Positions 1-9,194 of a stretch of DNA of 64,000 nucleotides are shown here, in pieces. The position numbers and the translations under genes are program-made. Source of the stretch: Arsenophonus sp045399315 (lineage in GTDB: Bacteria; Pseudomonadota; Gammaproteobacteria; Enterobacterales; Enterobacteriaceae); the NCBI GenBank assembly GCA_045399315.1, contig DAYVGO010000009.1, forward strand, positions 1-64,000. Direction: 5' to 3'. Under the pieces are notes generated by a model. The model was not told where the DNA came from and made no database searches. It saw only the letters and a program-made list of their open reading frames with translations. The stretch's first letter is position 1; every line of letters begins with the position of its first letter.

Positions 1-500
1 TAATCCATAGAAAGACCTGGAAAAATAGAGGTAGAAAACGCATATTATTCTTCCCTTCATGATAGGGAGTTTGTTGTTTACATTTACAGAATAAAAACTC
101 TCCAATAAACCCGGGGAGGTTCACCATTGATAAGCATCATCCACATCGGAAGTAAGACAAAGTGTAGAAAAGATAGAGCTGTATAAACGAGCATGGACTG
201 CTTCCATAAAGCTGATATTTGATAAAACTGCCTCTTCATGTGGTGTTAAGGCGTCAGTCATCAGTGCCGGCACCCCGAAGTTATTTTGAATAGTATCAAG
301 TAGGGTTAAGCCAGTGAAAACACATATCGTTAACTTTTTTTCCTCTTTTGTTAATGTATTCCAGGTGACAATATTATTAGAAAGGGGAATTTTTTTTGGT
401 AACCAAAAATTAGTGGTTAGTTTATTCCATACTTCTAGATCCTTATCATCCGAATACGGTTCCAGTTGATGGCATGTACTATCGAATTTGTTATAGCCAT
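1..500 (-). pseudogene. nrdF: nrdF pseudogene: class Ib ribonucleotide reductase beta subunit, partial at window edge
   Basis: Remnant of the small di-iron/dimanganese subunit that supplies the radical to NrdE. An ATG at 500-498 opens a short frame containing HAINWNRI. A one-base shift then leads into DDKDLEVWNKLTTNFWLP and on to ALTPHEEAVLSNISFMEAVHAR, the metal-ligand region of the family. The frame stops at 121 just after DAYQW. Upstream of that stop (120 to 1), short NrdF-like stretches (LLESF, then FYLYFSRS in the same direction) are separated by unrelated codons, so the gene continues off the left edge with further indels. It lies just downstream of nrdE, as in enterobacterial nrdHIEF. 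It cannot encode a working enzyme. Confidence 0.88.
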
Positions 501-517
501 TTATTAAAACTATACAA

Positions 518-2642
518 TTATAGTGCACATGAAACACAGCTTTTGACTTCTGTGCCTTCTAATGTTGATTGATGGATCCGAATGTAATAAAGAGTTTTGA
601 TGCCTTTTTTCCAGGCATATATCTGAGCACGATTAATATCCCGTGTAGTTGCGTCATCAGTAAAGAAAAAAGTTAATGAAAGTCCTTGATCGATATGTTG
701 AGTAGCAGCATAAGTATCAATGATTTTTTCAGCGCCTGTTTGATAGGCATCTTAATAATATTCTAAGTTTTCGTTTGTCAGGTAAGGGGCTGAATAATAG
801 ACTCGGCCAATTTTACCTTCTTTACTGATTTCAATACGTGCAACAATTGGATGAATGCTTGAAATTGAATGATTGATATAAGATATGGAGCCAGTTGGCG
901 GAATGGCTTGTAGATCCTGATCATAGATACTGTGTTCCATAATAGATTGTCTTAGTTTTTTCCAATCTTGAGAAGTTGGAATATGGATACCTAATCGTTG
1001 AAATAGCTGTTTTACTTTTTCCGTTTTTGGTTGCCATTGTGTTGATTGATGTATTTATCAAAGTATTCGCCAGGGGCGTATTTAGAGCGCTCAAAACCGC
1101 TAAAATAGCGTTGAAGTTCAATGGCCAGCTGATTAGAGGCATGTAATGTGTAGTAAGTTACGGTATAAAAGTAGATGTTAGTGAAATCGACTCCCTCTTA
1201 CGAACCATAATGAATATGTTCATGTGCAAGGAACCATGTAAATTCATTTGACCTAAACCAGTCGTGTGAGATTTTTTATTACCTTCTTGAATCGAAGGTA
1301 CTGATTGGATCTGACTTATATCTGAAACCACCGTTAATGCTCTAATAGCAATTTCTATAGAATTAGCAAAGTCTGGGGAGTCCATAGTTTTAGCAATATT
1401 CATTGAGCCTAAATTACAGCTAATATCTTTACCATATGTGATAATTTAAATTATCTTCATAAATGCTAGCATCATTAACTTGTAAGATTTCTGAGCATAA
1501 ATTACTCATGTTAATCCGGCCATAAATACGATTCAGGCGATTGGCATTGTCTTCAAATAAAATATAGGGATAACCCGATTCAAATTGAATTTTTGCTAAA
1601 GTGAGAAAAAACTCACGAGCATTGATCTTTTGTTTGCAAATATTTTTATTATTTACCATCTCTGAATACCTTTCAGTGATGCTAATTTCCGACATAGGGA
1701 CACCATAGCAGCGCTCAATATCGTAAGGTGAGAAGAGGTACATATCTTCATTATTTTTAGCTAGATGAAAGGTAATATCAGGGATCACTACACCGAGTGA
1801 TAAGGTTTTAATGCGGATTTTTTCATCGGCATTTTCACGTTTTGTATCTAAAAGGCTTAAAATATCCGGGTGATGGGCATGCAGATACACTGCCCTAGCG
1901 CTTTGTGTTGCATCGAGTTGATTGGCATAAGAAAAGGCATCCTCTAACATTTTCATCAACGGTACCACACCCGAAGATTGGTTTTCAATCAATTTTATAG
2001 GCGCTCCGGCTTCACGTAGATTAGTCAATAAGGAAGTAACACCACCTCCACGTTTTGACAGCTGTAAGGCTGAATTGACCACACGGCCTATTGATTCCAT
2101 ATTATCTTCTATTCTTAACAAGAATCAGGATACTAGTTCACCACGTTGTTTTTTACCGCAATTTAAGAAAGTAGGTGTGGGCAGGTTGAAAGCGGCCGCT
2201 AATAATTTCATCCACCAGTTGACTGGCTAATGCTTGGTTTCCTTGTGCCAGAGTCAGAGCAACCATGCAAACTCTATCCTCAAACGCTCTAAATAGCGCC
2301 TACCATCAAAAGTTTTTAAGGTATAGTTAGTATAATATTTGAAAGCACCAAGAAGTGTTTGAAAGCGAAATTTGTGGTTATAGGCTTGCTGAAAAAGTGC
2401 TTTTATAAAAGTAAACTCATATTGTGCCAATATTGCCGGTTCGTAATAGTTTTCTGCTACTAAAAAATCGAGTTTTTCTTGTAAGTTGTGAAAAAAACCG
2501 TGTTTTGATTGACATGGTGATGGAAGCAATGATGAGCTGCCTGCTTATTTTTATCAAATTGGATTTTATTATCTTTATCATATAGATTTAATTTGGCATT
2601 AAGCGAATGATAATCAAGTTGTTCGTAAGGTTGTACTGTCAT
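518..2642 (-). pseudogene. nrdE: nrdE pseudogene: class Ib ribonucleotide reductase alpha subunit
   Basis: Nearly full-length relic of the catalytic subunit that reduces ribonucleoside diphosphates. Reading from the ATG at 2642, NrdE-like pieces occur in order but in different frames: DYHSLNAKLNLYD, then FRFQTLLGAFKYYTNYTLK, then a long piece at 2121-1429 with LQLSKRGGGV and KRENADEKIRIKTLSLG, then MDSPDFANSIEIAIRALT, then QAIPPTGSISYI. The last codons read EGTEVKSCVSCAL before a stop at 520-518, so the C-terminal redox cysteine pair is still visible. The total span is about that of a normal 714-codon gene, so damage is mostly small indels and point stops. I count at least four breaks. Confidence 0.93.
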
Positions 2643-2664
2643 AAGGAAGCTACATATTACTTTA

Positions 2665-3075
2665 CTATACTTGATGTTGCCAAAATTGTTGTAGCCCTTG
2701 GCGTACTTGCTTAAGATCCCGTTCAGTACCTAGTAATTCAAAACGATAGAGAAATGGTACTTGGCATTTGTGGAAATAATGTTGTCTGCTATAGCGTAAG
2801 TTTCACCAAAATTACTATTTCCTGATGCAATAACACCCCGTAAAAATTGTCGATTGTGTTGTTGATTTAAAAAATCAATAACAGGTTTAGGAACAGCCCC
2901 TTTGGTGCCCCTACCACCATAGGTAGGTAGCAGCAATACATAAGGTTGTGTCATATTTGGTGTCAGTTTATTAGCATCAATAGGAATGCGGGTCGCTTGG
3001 ATTCCCCAATCTTTGCACAAAGCGATGGTAATTTTTAGATTTACTGGAATAGTAAATAACTGACTGTTTTTTCAT
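2665..3075 (-). pseudogene. nrdI: nrdI pseudogene: flavodoxin-like activator of NrdF
   Basis: NrdI is a small flavoprotein that helps build the dimanganese-tyrosyl radical of NrdF. The middle is well preserved: PYVLLLPTYGGRGTKGAVP and LRGVIASGNSNFGETYA match the family's flavin-binding loops. The N-terminal codons from the ATG at 3075 lie in another frame, and the C-terminal part, ending FWQHQV before a stop at 2667-2665, lies in a further one, so at least two frameshifts separate the pieces. It sits between nrdH and nrdE, the normal operon order. Confidence 0.9.
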
Positions 3076-3084
3076 AATATTATA

Positions 3085-3313
3085 TTAGTTAGTGGCTAAT
3101 TGATTGATCATATCTGGGCAAAAGCCTGACCAATGTTGCTCACCTGCTATAACAACAGGTACTTGTTGATAGCCTAATTTGGTAATAAAATGTAATACTT
3201 CATGATTTTGGGTTAAATCCACAACATCATAAGATAAATTCTTACGTTTTAGTGCTAGACAAGTTGCATTGCACTGTACACAATCTGGTTTACTATAAGA
3301 CGGTAATAATCAT
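3085..3313 (-). pseudogene. nrdH: nrdH pseudogene: glutaredoxin-like electron donor
   Basis: NrdH is the thioredoxin-reductase-linked hydrogen donor of the NrdEF enzyme. From the ATG at 3313 the frame reads MIITVL and then hits stops. Moving one base restores YSKPDCVQCNATCLALK, with the CVQC redox motif, and continues through QQVPVVIAGEQHWSGF to a stop at 3087-3085. The break is explained by one extra T in the run after the fifth codon. Everything else, including the active-site cysteines, is intact, so this looks like a recent loss. Confidence 0.92.
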
Positions 3314-3369
3314 TGTTAGCTCCTTAATTTGGTAATAACTAAGTTTACAATTGATCAACTATTATAAAT

Positions 3370-3413
3370 ACTATATATTGATTTATTTTTATTCAACTAT
3401 ACTATATATAGTG
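3370..3413 (-). promoter_or_regulatory. Tandem NrdR-box-like operators upstream of the dead nrdHIEF operon
   Basis: Two near-identical AT-rich palindromic blocks precede nrdH: ACTATATATTG at 3370-3380 and ACTATATATAGTG at 3401-3413. They resemble the NrdR box (family consensus near ACACTATATATAGTGT). Their starts are 31 bases apart, three helical turns, a spacing known for tandem NrdR boxes. NrdR is the ATP/dATP-sensing repressor of ribonucleotide reductase operons. The sites outlive the genes they would control. Recognised by eye; no matrix score was calculated. Confidence 0.68.
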
Positions 3414-3595
3414 TTATCTGGTTTATGGCAGGAATTTCATCTAACCTATTATTTCAACGAGAAATAAGAAATTGTATTTTATTATATTTTTTTAACTATG
3501 TTTCAATAGGCAAAAATATTTTTTCTAACATCACTGATTTTGCTTGATGGATAAAATCAATTGTTAAAATAGTTCACTATTTTAAGGAAACCGGC

Positions 3596-4078
3596 ATGTA
3601 CCACCATTATTTTTCGATGCCAACAGATTTTCCTAGAGCTTTCATTCACATAACCGCTGATGACAATGGAATAATCGGGCTTAATTTTGTTAGCCAGAGG
3701 AGTGAAAAAGAAAGGAAAAATGCGCATATCACACAGTGTATAAAAGAATTACAAGAGTATTTTAAAGGTGAAAGAAGCAGTTTTTCTGTCATACTTAACC
3801 CTATAGGTACGGATTTTCAAAAAAAAGTCTGGCTCCAACTTAGTAAAATCCCCTATGGTAAATGTTGGAGTTATAAGGAACTAGCAGTTGCTTTAGGTTC
3901 TGCTAATTACTGTCGGGCAATAGGTATGGCGAATTCGCGTAATCCTATTGTGCTTATTATTCCTTGTCATCGTGTTATTGGTCATGATGGCAAATTGGTA
4001 GGCTACACTGGTGGGCTCGATATTAAAAGCTGGTTGTTAGATTATGAAAAAAATGGAAATAATCGAAAAATTGGTTAA
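3596..4078 (+). CDS. ogt: Methylated-DNA--protein-cysteine methyltransferase
   Basis: Suicide repair protein that moves the alkyl group from O6-alkylguanine in DNA to its own cysteine. The 160-residue product has the C-terminal DNA-binding and active-site domain: the PCHRVIG motif (acceptor cysteine near residue 124), upstream FQKKVWLQLSKIPYGK, the winged-helix region SYKELAVALGSANYCRAIGMAN, and downstream GYTGGLDIKSWLL. The N-terminal part is more divergent, as usual in this family. The ATG has AAGGAAA a few bases upstream. It is divergent from the dead nrd operon and probably monocistronic. The symbol could also be argued as an Ada C-domain homologue, but size and context suit Ogt. Confidence 0.9.
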   Translation: MYHHYFSMPTDFPRAFIHITADDNGIIGLNFVSQRSEKERKNAHITQCIKELQEYFKGERSSFSVILNPIGTDFQKKVWLQLSKIPYGKCWSYKELAVALGSANYCRAIGMANSRNPIVLIIPCHRVIGHDGKLVGYTGGLDIKSWLLDYEKNGNNRKIG

Positions 4079-4271
4079 AAATGTTATAATAAATATCTAT
4101 AGGTAATATTATTGGATGTATTGATTGTTTTTTTGGTTGTAATCCTATTTTACAATGAAAATTTAAGTTTTTAATTAATTTCGTGATCTTAATAGTAGAC
4201 AATAAAGCATAATTTTTGCTGTACTATATGCGGCACAAACTGCGTGTTTTTATTATGTAAAGGTAATTTTG

Positions 4272-4481
4272 ATGTCAAAAGTTAAAGGTAACGTTAAGTG
4301 GTTCAACGAAGCAAAAGGTTTTGGTTTTATCACTCCAGAAGATGACAGTAAAGATGTATTCGTTCACTTCACCGCTATTCAATCCGAAGGTTTTAAGACT
4401 TTGGCCGAAGGTCAGAAAGTTGAGTTTGATATTACTGAGGGGGAGAAGGGGCCATCTGCTATAAACGTTGTCGCTGTTTGA
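4272..4481 (+). CDS. cspE: Cold-shock protein, CspE-like RNA chaperone
   Basis: A 69-residue single cold-shock domain that binds single-stranded RNA and DNA and melts RNA secondary structure. Both RNA-binding motifs are present: KGFGFITP (RNP1-like) and DVFVHFTAI (RNP2-like), preceded by KGNVKWFNE. It is closest to CspE, matching through KTLAEGQKVEFDI and the end INVVAV. I use the ATG at 4272, although a TTG lies directly upstream, because MSKVKGNVK matches the family start; AAAGG lies about ten bases before it. The gene is separated from ogt by roughly 190 AT-rich bases, room for its own promoter and leader. It converges on lipA. Confidence 0.94.
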   Translation: MSKVKGNVKWFNEAKGFGFITPEDDSKDVFVHFTAIQSEGFKTLAEGQKVEFDITEGEKGPSAINVVAV

Positions 4482-4542
4482 TTTACTATAAGAATTTGTA
4501 ATAGTCCGTTTCAATTGATGAGACGAGTCTTTATGTTGGTAT

Positions 4543-4570
4543 GAAATTAAATGATTTATCATTTAATTTC
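4543..4570. repeat. Perfect inverted repeat spanning the lipA stop codon
   Basis: Arms GAAATTAAATGA and TCATTTAATTTC, 12 bases each, flank a four-base TTTA loop. The structure overlaps the last codons and stop of lipA and lies between the convergent cspE and lipA. It could act as a bidirectional 3' end structure, but there is no clear T tract and it is AT-rich, so a functional terminator is not certain. Confidence 0.5.
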
Positions 4571-5524
4571 TACTCCTTTAGCTTGTAAATCCGCATGATA
4601 AGATGAGCGTACTAATGGACCACAGGCTGCGTGCGTGAAACCCATTGCTATCGCTTCTTTTTTCATCTCTTCGAATTCTTTTAGGCTAACATAACGTTTT
4701 ACTGATAAATGATAGCGGCTAGGTTGAAGATATTGTCCCAAGGTTAACATGGTAACGCCATGGCGGCGTAAATCACGCATAACATCCACTATTTCTTCGT
4801 TGGTTTCACCTAATCCAACTATTAATCCTGATTTGGTTGGTATTGCAGGATGCATTTCCTTAAATTTTGCTAGTAGTTTTAATGACCATTCATAATTAGC
4901 GCCAGGACGGACTTGGCGATAGATACGTGGTACATTCTCAAGATTATGATTGAAAACATCAGGTGGGGCGGTGGTCAAAATTGTTAAGGCATGATCCATA
5001 CGACCACGGAAATCAGGAACGAGAGTTTCTATTTTAATATTGGGATTTTTCTCTCGAATAGCGGTAATACTGTCAGCAAAATGTTGGGCCCCGCCGTCAC
5101 GGAGATCATCGCGATCAACTGAAGTAATAACAACGTATTTTAATCCCATATCTTTAATGGTATTTGCTAATTTGACAGGTTCATTAGGATCGGGCGCATT
5201 AGGGCGACCATGGGCAACATCGCAGAATGGACAGCGACGAGTACAGATAGCACCTAAAATCATAAAAGTTGCAGTGCCGTGATTAAAGCATTCGGTGAGG
5301 TTAGGGCAAGAGGCTTCTTCACAGACTGAATGTAAGCCATTCTTACGCATTGCGTTTTTTATTTCTTTTATTCGGCTAGAATCAGCGGGAAGTTTTATTT
5401 TCATCCACTCAGGTTTAGGTAAAATTCCGATATGATCTGTTGTTACTGTTTTGACCGGGATCAGTGCTATTTTATCAGCATCACGATATTTAACACCACG
5501 CTTCATTTGAATTGGTCTACTCAT
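4559..5524 (-). CDS. lipA: Lipoyl synthase
   Basis: Radical-SAM enzyme that inserts two sulfurs into protein-bound octanoyl chains to make lipoyl cofactors, as used by pyruvate and 2-oxoglutarate dehydrogenases. The 321-residue product carries both iron-sulfur cluster sets at the usual positions: C68, C73 and C79 in VCEEASCPNLTEC (auxiliary cluster) and C94, C98, C101 in CTRRCPFC (radical-SAM cluster). The length equals the common enterobacterial one. It follows lipB on the same strand after about 140 bases. Retention fits the intact sucA in this window, whose complex needs lipoyl groups. Confidence 0.97.
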   Translation of the reverse strand: MSRPIQMKRGVKYRDADKIALIPVKTVTTDHIGILPKPEWMKIKLPADSSRIKEIKNAMRKNGLHSVCEEASCPNLTECFNHGTATFMILGAICTRRCPFCDVAHGRPNAPDPNEPVKLANTIKDMGLKYVVITSVDRDDLRDGGAQHFADSITAIREKNPNIKIETLVPDFRGRMDHALTILTTAPPDVFNHNLENVPRIYRQVRPGANYEWSLKLLAKFKEMHPAIPTKSGLIVGLGETNEEIVDVMRDLRRHGVTMLTLGQYLQPSRYHLSVKRYVSLKEFEEMKKEAIAMGFTHAACGPLVRSSYHADLQAKGVEIK

Positions 5525-5662
5525 AATTATACCAGTTCCATTAGGTTCCTGCTGCGGATCAATAATAGCTATATTTTATGCTATTGCATATGAGCATTAT
5601 TTATGCCATGTTTCAATTATTTTTAATAATTATAAAAAATTTATAACAACTTATTCTGTAAG

Positions 5663-6280
5663 TTAAAATCCTAATAGATTGCAGAAATGTTTTATTAGTA
5701 AAGGTTCGACATCCTTAACCTGAGTGCCAGGAACTAAATCATTTAGTTGCGTCATTTGCATACCTGCATAGCCGCAAGGATTAATACGCTGAAAAGGTGA
5801 CAGATCCATGTTTATATTTAATGCCAAGCCATGAAATGAACAACCTTTATGAATACGTAAGCCGAGAGAGCAGATTTTTTTTTGCTTAACATACACACCA
5901 GGGGCTTCGCGTTGTGCATAAGCGGTAATACCAAATTCGGCTAAAGTATTAATTACGGTATCTTCCAGTGTAGTGACCAGTTCTCGTACACTAATTTTAT
6001 TACGCTTTAAATCTAATAAAATATACATTATTTGCTGACCAGGGCCATGATAGGTTATTTGTCCACCACGATTGGCTTGGATCACCGGAATATTTCCGGG
6101 TGCCAATAGGTGCTCTATTTTGCCAGCTTGGCCTTGGGTAAAAACAGGGTAATGTTCAACTAACCATAGTTCATCTGGCGTATCAACCGTGCGTTTTTTC
6201 GTAAACTGATGCATAGCATCGGAAATGGGTTGGTAAGTGTGGAGCCCAAGTTGACGCAATATAATGGTTTTCTTTAACAA
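5663..6280 (-). CDS. lipB: Octanoyl-[acyl carrier protein]:protein octanoyltransferase
   Basis: Transfers octanoate from acyl-ACP to lipoyl domains, the step before LipA. Family motifs are clear: WLVEHYPVFTQGQAG, RGGQITYHGPGQQ, KICSLGLRIHKGCSFHGLALN and NPCGYAG with the catalytic cysteine. I chose the TTG at 6280, preceded by GGTAGAAAAAG, giving 205 residues and an N-terminus (LKKTIILRQLG) that matches known LipB. The frame stays open to another TTG at 6394, which would add 38 unmatched residues and lies inside a hairpin. No suitable ATG exists. Transcription is probably from the ybeD side. Confidence 0.9.
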   Translation of the reverse strand: MLKKTIILRQLGLHTYQPISDAMHQFTKKRTVDTPDELWLVEHYPVFTQGQAGKIEHLLAPGNIPVIQANRGGQITYHGPGQQIMYILLDLKRNKISVRELVTTLEDTVINTLAEFGITAYAQREAPGVYVKQKKICSLGLRIHKGCSFHGLALNINMDLSPFQRINPCGYAGMQMTQLNDLVPGTQVKDVEPLLIKHFCNLLGF

Positions 6281-6376
6281 TCTTTTTCTACCGAAAATAT
6301 GTATAGGAAATAATTTTGCAGTATAACCTGCGCAAATTGTTTTTGCTAGCTTAGTGAGCTGTTCATTTGAAATTAC

Positions 6377-6404
6377 AAACCCGAAACTAACCAATCTCGG
6401 GTTT
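6377..6404 (-). terminator. Hairpin between ybeD and lipB
   Basis: Arms AAACCCGA (6377-6384) and TCGGGTTT (6397-6404) form an 8-bp GC-cored stem, followed in the minus direction by a mixed T-rich stretch. It could attenuate ybeD transcription before lipB. It also argues against starting lipB at the upstream TTG at 6394, which falls inside the stem-loop. Confidence 0.45.
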
Positions 6405-6428
6405 ATATAGAGTAACCTTAGGTTATGT

Positions 6429-6692
6429 CTATAGCACCATACGAACTAATTCAAGTTTAGCTAATTCTTCATAGAGTTTTTCTATTTGCTCGATATTGGT
6501 TGCGGTGATAGTAATTGATACTGAGTGAAAGTTACCTTTACTACTTGGCTTAACTGATGGAACATAATCGCCAGAAACGTGTCGTTGCACCACTTCAACG
6601 ATTTGTTTAGTTAACTCAGGTTTAGCGAGTCCCATTACTTTGTAGGTAAATGAGCAAGGAAACCCTAGTAGATCATGTAATTTGGTTTTCAT
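6429..6692 (-). CDS. ybeD: YbeD family protein (DUF493)
   Basis: An 87-residue protein almost collinear with enterobacterial YbeD: it starts MKTKLHDLL, has FTYKVMGLAKPEL, then VKPSSKGNFHSVSITI and ends LELVRMVL. The fold is a small alpha/beta sandwich resembling ACT-like regulatory domains. The molecular function is not established. It lies between dacA and lipB as in Escherichia coli. The start has AGGAGAA just upstream. It is intact, which suggests some selection for it here. Confidence 0.93.
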   Translation of the reverse strand: MKTKLHDLLGFPCSFTYKVMGLAKPELTKQIVEVVQRHVSGDYVPSVKPSSKGNFHSVSITITATNIEQIEKLYEELAKLELVRMVL

Positions 6693-6843
6693 AAGTTCTC
6701 CTAAAATACTACCACCATGCTCATTACACTATTAAATGTTATATGCTTCAGATAGTATATTTATTCATACTGCTTGAATAAAAATTAATTTATCTATTAG
6801 ACATATTTACCATAATGGAGGTAGTGATATAATTTTTCAATGG

Positions 6844-8055
6844 CTAGCCAAACCAGCGCTGAAAGAATAATTTAATATAATCTAATATCTTGCTAAAAAA
6901 TCCACCTTCATCAACTTGTTACAATACCACCAGAGGCCGTTGTTCAATAACTTTATCATCTAATTGTAAGTTAATTATTCCAACAATTTGGTTTTTTGCT
7001 AAAGGAGCCTGTAATTCAGTGTTATTTAGGGTATAATTGGCTTTTAAATCTTTCAGTCGGCCACGAGGAATTGTCAGATAGAGGTCATTTTCAATACCTA
7101 ATTTTACCTGATCTGTATTAGCAAACCAAACGGGTTGTGAGGCAAACTCCATGCTGCCTTGTAAGGGTTTAACAGTTTCAAAAAAGCGAAAGCCCCAGGT
7201 AAGTAATTTTTTACTTTCTGTATCACGGCCTTTACTGCTACGCCCACCTAATACAACGGATATTAGTCGCATATTACCTTCGGTAGCGGAAGCAACCAGA
7301 TTATAACCGGCAGCGGCAGTATGTCCTGTCTTAATACCATCTACATTGAGGCTTTTATCCCATAACAAGCCATTCCTATTTAATTGACGGATCTTATTAA
7401 AAGTGAATTCTTTTTCTTTATAAATGGCATATTCTTCCGGCACATCGCGGATCAAAGCTTGACCAATTAGCGTCATATCATGCGTCGAACTATATTGTCC
7501 ATCGGCATCTAGGCCATGGACGGTAAGGAAATGGGTGTTTTTTAAACCAAGGTGTTTAGCATTGTCATTCATTAATTTGACAAAACTAGCCTCATCGCCA
7601 GCAACATACTCCACCATGGCCACACAAGCGTCATTACCTGACTGTAAATTTATACCACGTATCAGTTGGGATACAAAGACACGGTCACCGGGTTTTAAGA
7701 ATATGAACGAAGAACCTTTAAATACTGTGTTACCTATAGCCCAGGCATTTTCGTCGATAGTGACAATATCATTCATGCTAATTTTACCGGCTTTAATGGT
7801 TTGACCAATGATATAACTAGTCATCATTTTAGTCAGACTGGCTGGATCACGACGCTGATCGGCATTTTTTTTAGCTAAGATTTTGCCTGAATAATAAGCA
7901 ATAAGAATATATGCTTCAGCATCGATATTTGGTGCCGAGAGGATCACATTGATTTGGAAGGCATTATTGCTATTAGCAAATATTGTGGTTGAGAATAGAA
8001 GACTAATATTAAGTATTAGATTACGGATAGATGGCAAGAAAATTGCATATTTCAT
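6844..8055 (-). CDS. dacA: D-alanyl-D-alanine carboxypeptidase PBP5, truncated by an in-frame stop
   Basis: Removes the terminal D-Ala from peptidoglycan pentapeptides in the periplasm. The frame from the ATG at 8055 has an N-terminal hydrophobic signal, SLTK (Ser near residue 73), SGND and KTGHT active-site motifs, then the C-terminal beta domain. It stops with TAA at 6921-6919 after QRPLVVL, giving 378 residues. In the same frame past this stop the codons continue for the amphipathic anchor helix, FFSKILDYIKLFF to RWFG, and end in TAG at 6846-6844. The full span is 403 codons, the usual PBP5 length. So one nonsense change, probably CAA to TAA, removes only the membrane anchor. The catalytic domain may still be made as a soluble periplasmic enzyme. 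Confidence 0.9.
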
Positions 8056-8216
8056 AATAACATACGGGATCCGCTGGCAATATGCTAATAAAGTGGCGTA
8101 GTAATATCCGCTTGAAAAAGAGAAATGTTTTTTTGCAGAAACACCGATGCCACGTTAGTTGATTTTTATTTTACTCTAATTAGATTTTATTGATTAATCA
8201 ATAGATTATTCTGTAT

Positions 8217-9180
8217 TTATGACAATGCTTGATTGTTTAAATCTGTTAATACTCTGTTTTTTATTTGCTCTGCTTGTTACGGATTTTGAAATGGACCAAG
8301 CTGAACACGAAAAATATTGTTAAAGGGTTGAATACGACCCTGTGTATTCAGCTGCTTAGAAACAGATCGTTGCCACGCTTGTGCTCTAGCTTGATCACTC
8401 AATGCACCAATTTGTACGAAGTAGTGTTAATTAGCAATATTTGCCGATGTCACTGGCGACCGATTAGCATGGTTATTTTCAACCATGATATCAGTTGCTA
8501 CCGCATTACCACTTGTGGTTGGTTGTATTGATTGTGATAAAGCAGATTGAGAAGCGTGCTTTACTACAGTTGATTGAGATTGATCGTTTGGTGAGCTAAA
8601 GTTGGCGGAATGTGTCTCTAGCTTTGGTGGTTTAGGTAGGGCATAACTTTGTTTAGCAATCTTGACACCAATCGTGCCTGGCACAGTTAAAGTGTCTGCC
8701 GGGGACTAAGATCGGATCAATTTTAATACGTGTAGTTGGTATTAGATTTAAACGATCAACAGCTGCACGTGACAGCACAATATTTTTGCCTGGCAAATAA
8801 GGTCTCGATCATTGATGTGAACTATCATTATCCTACCATTGATTAAATTAGTAATGTGAGCATAATTGGGAATAGGCAAAGTCGGGTGTGAGGCAGTGAA
8901 CGTAAAAGGACTAGCTTTTTCACCTGTCGCCGTTATTTTACCGCTCACTTCTGAGCTAAAAATGCTAGCAAAGCCAGTTAGGATCTTTTACTATTTTATA
9001 AGTTTGACCATTAAGTTGATAGTCGTTATTGGCTCTAGTATGGTAGGACTCACAACGGGGCTCTGCTCCTGATATATCTTGTGCTGGCGCCATCGGCGTT
9101 TTTGTATGTTGCTCAGTTTGTGAGATACAGCCAGCTAAAAGTAGTATAATAATGCTAAATATAAGCCAGTGAAAATACAT
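8217..9180 (-). pseudogene. rlpA: rlpA pseudogene: septal-ring lytic transglycosylase / rare lipoprotein A
   Basis: RlpA cuts glycan strands lacking stem peptides and has a C-terminal SPOR domain for septal peptidoglycan. The start at 9180 encodes a lipoprotein signal with LLLAGC. DISGAEPR and QTYKIVKDP follow, then a frame change. Next come ASHPTLPIPNYAHITNLINGR and HINDRD of the double-psi barrel, another break, then AKQSYALPKPPKL and a low-complexity linker. A SPOR-like end (YFVQIGALSDQARAQ, then RVQLGPFQN, an in-frame stop, and AEQIKNRVL) closes at 8219-8217. Several frameshifts and stops make it non-functional, although the surrounding dacA, rodA and mrdA frames are open. Confidence 0.92.
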
Positions 9181-9194
9181 TACAGACCTCGCGG

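Noticed and set aside
5040..5282. Plus-strand frame within lipA
   Set aside because: It is the antisense shadow of the lipA radical-SAM coding region; lipA is full length and unambiguous.
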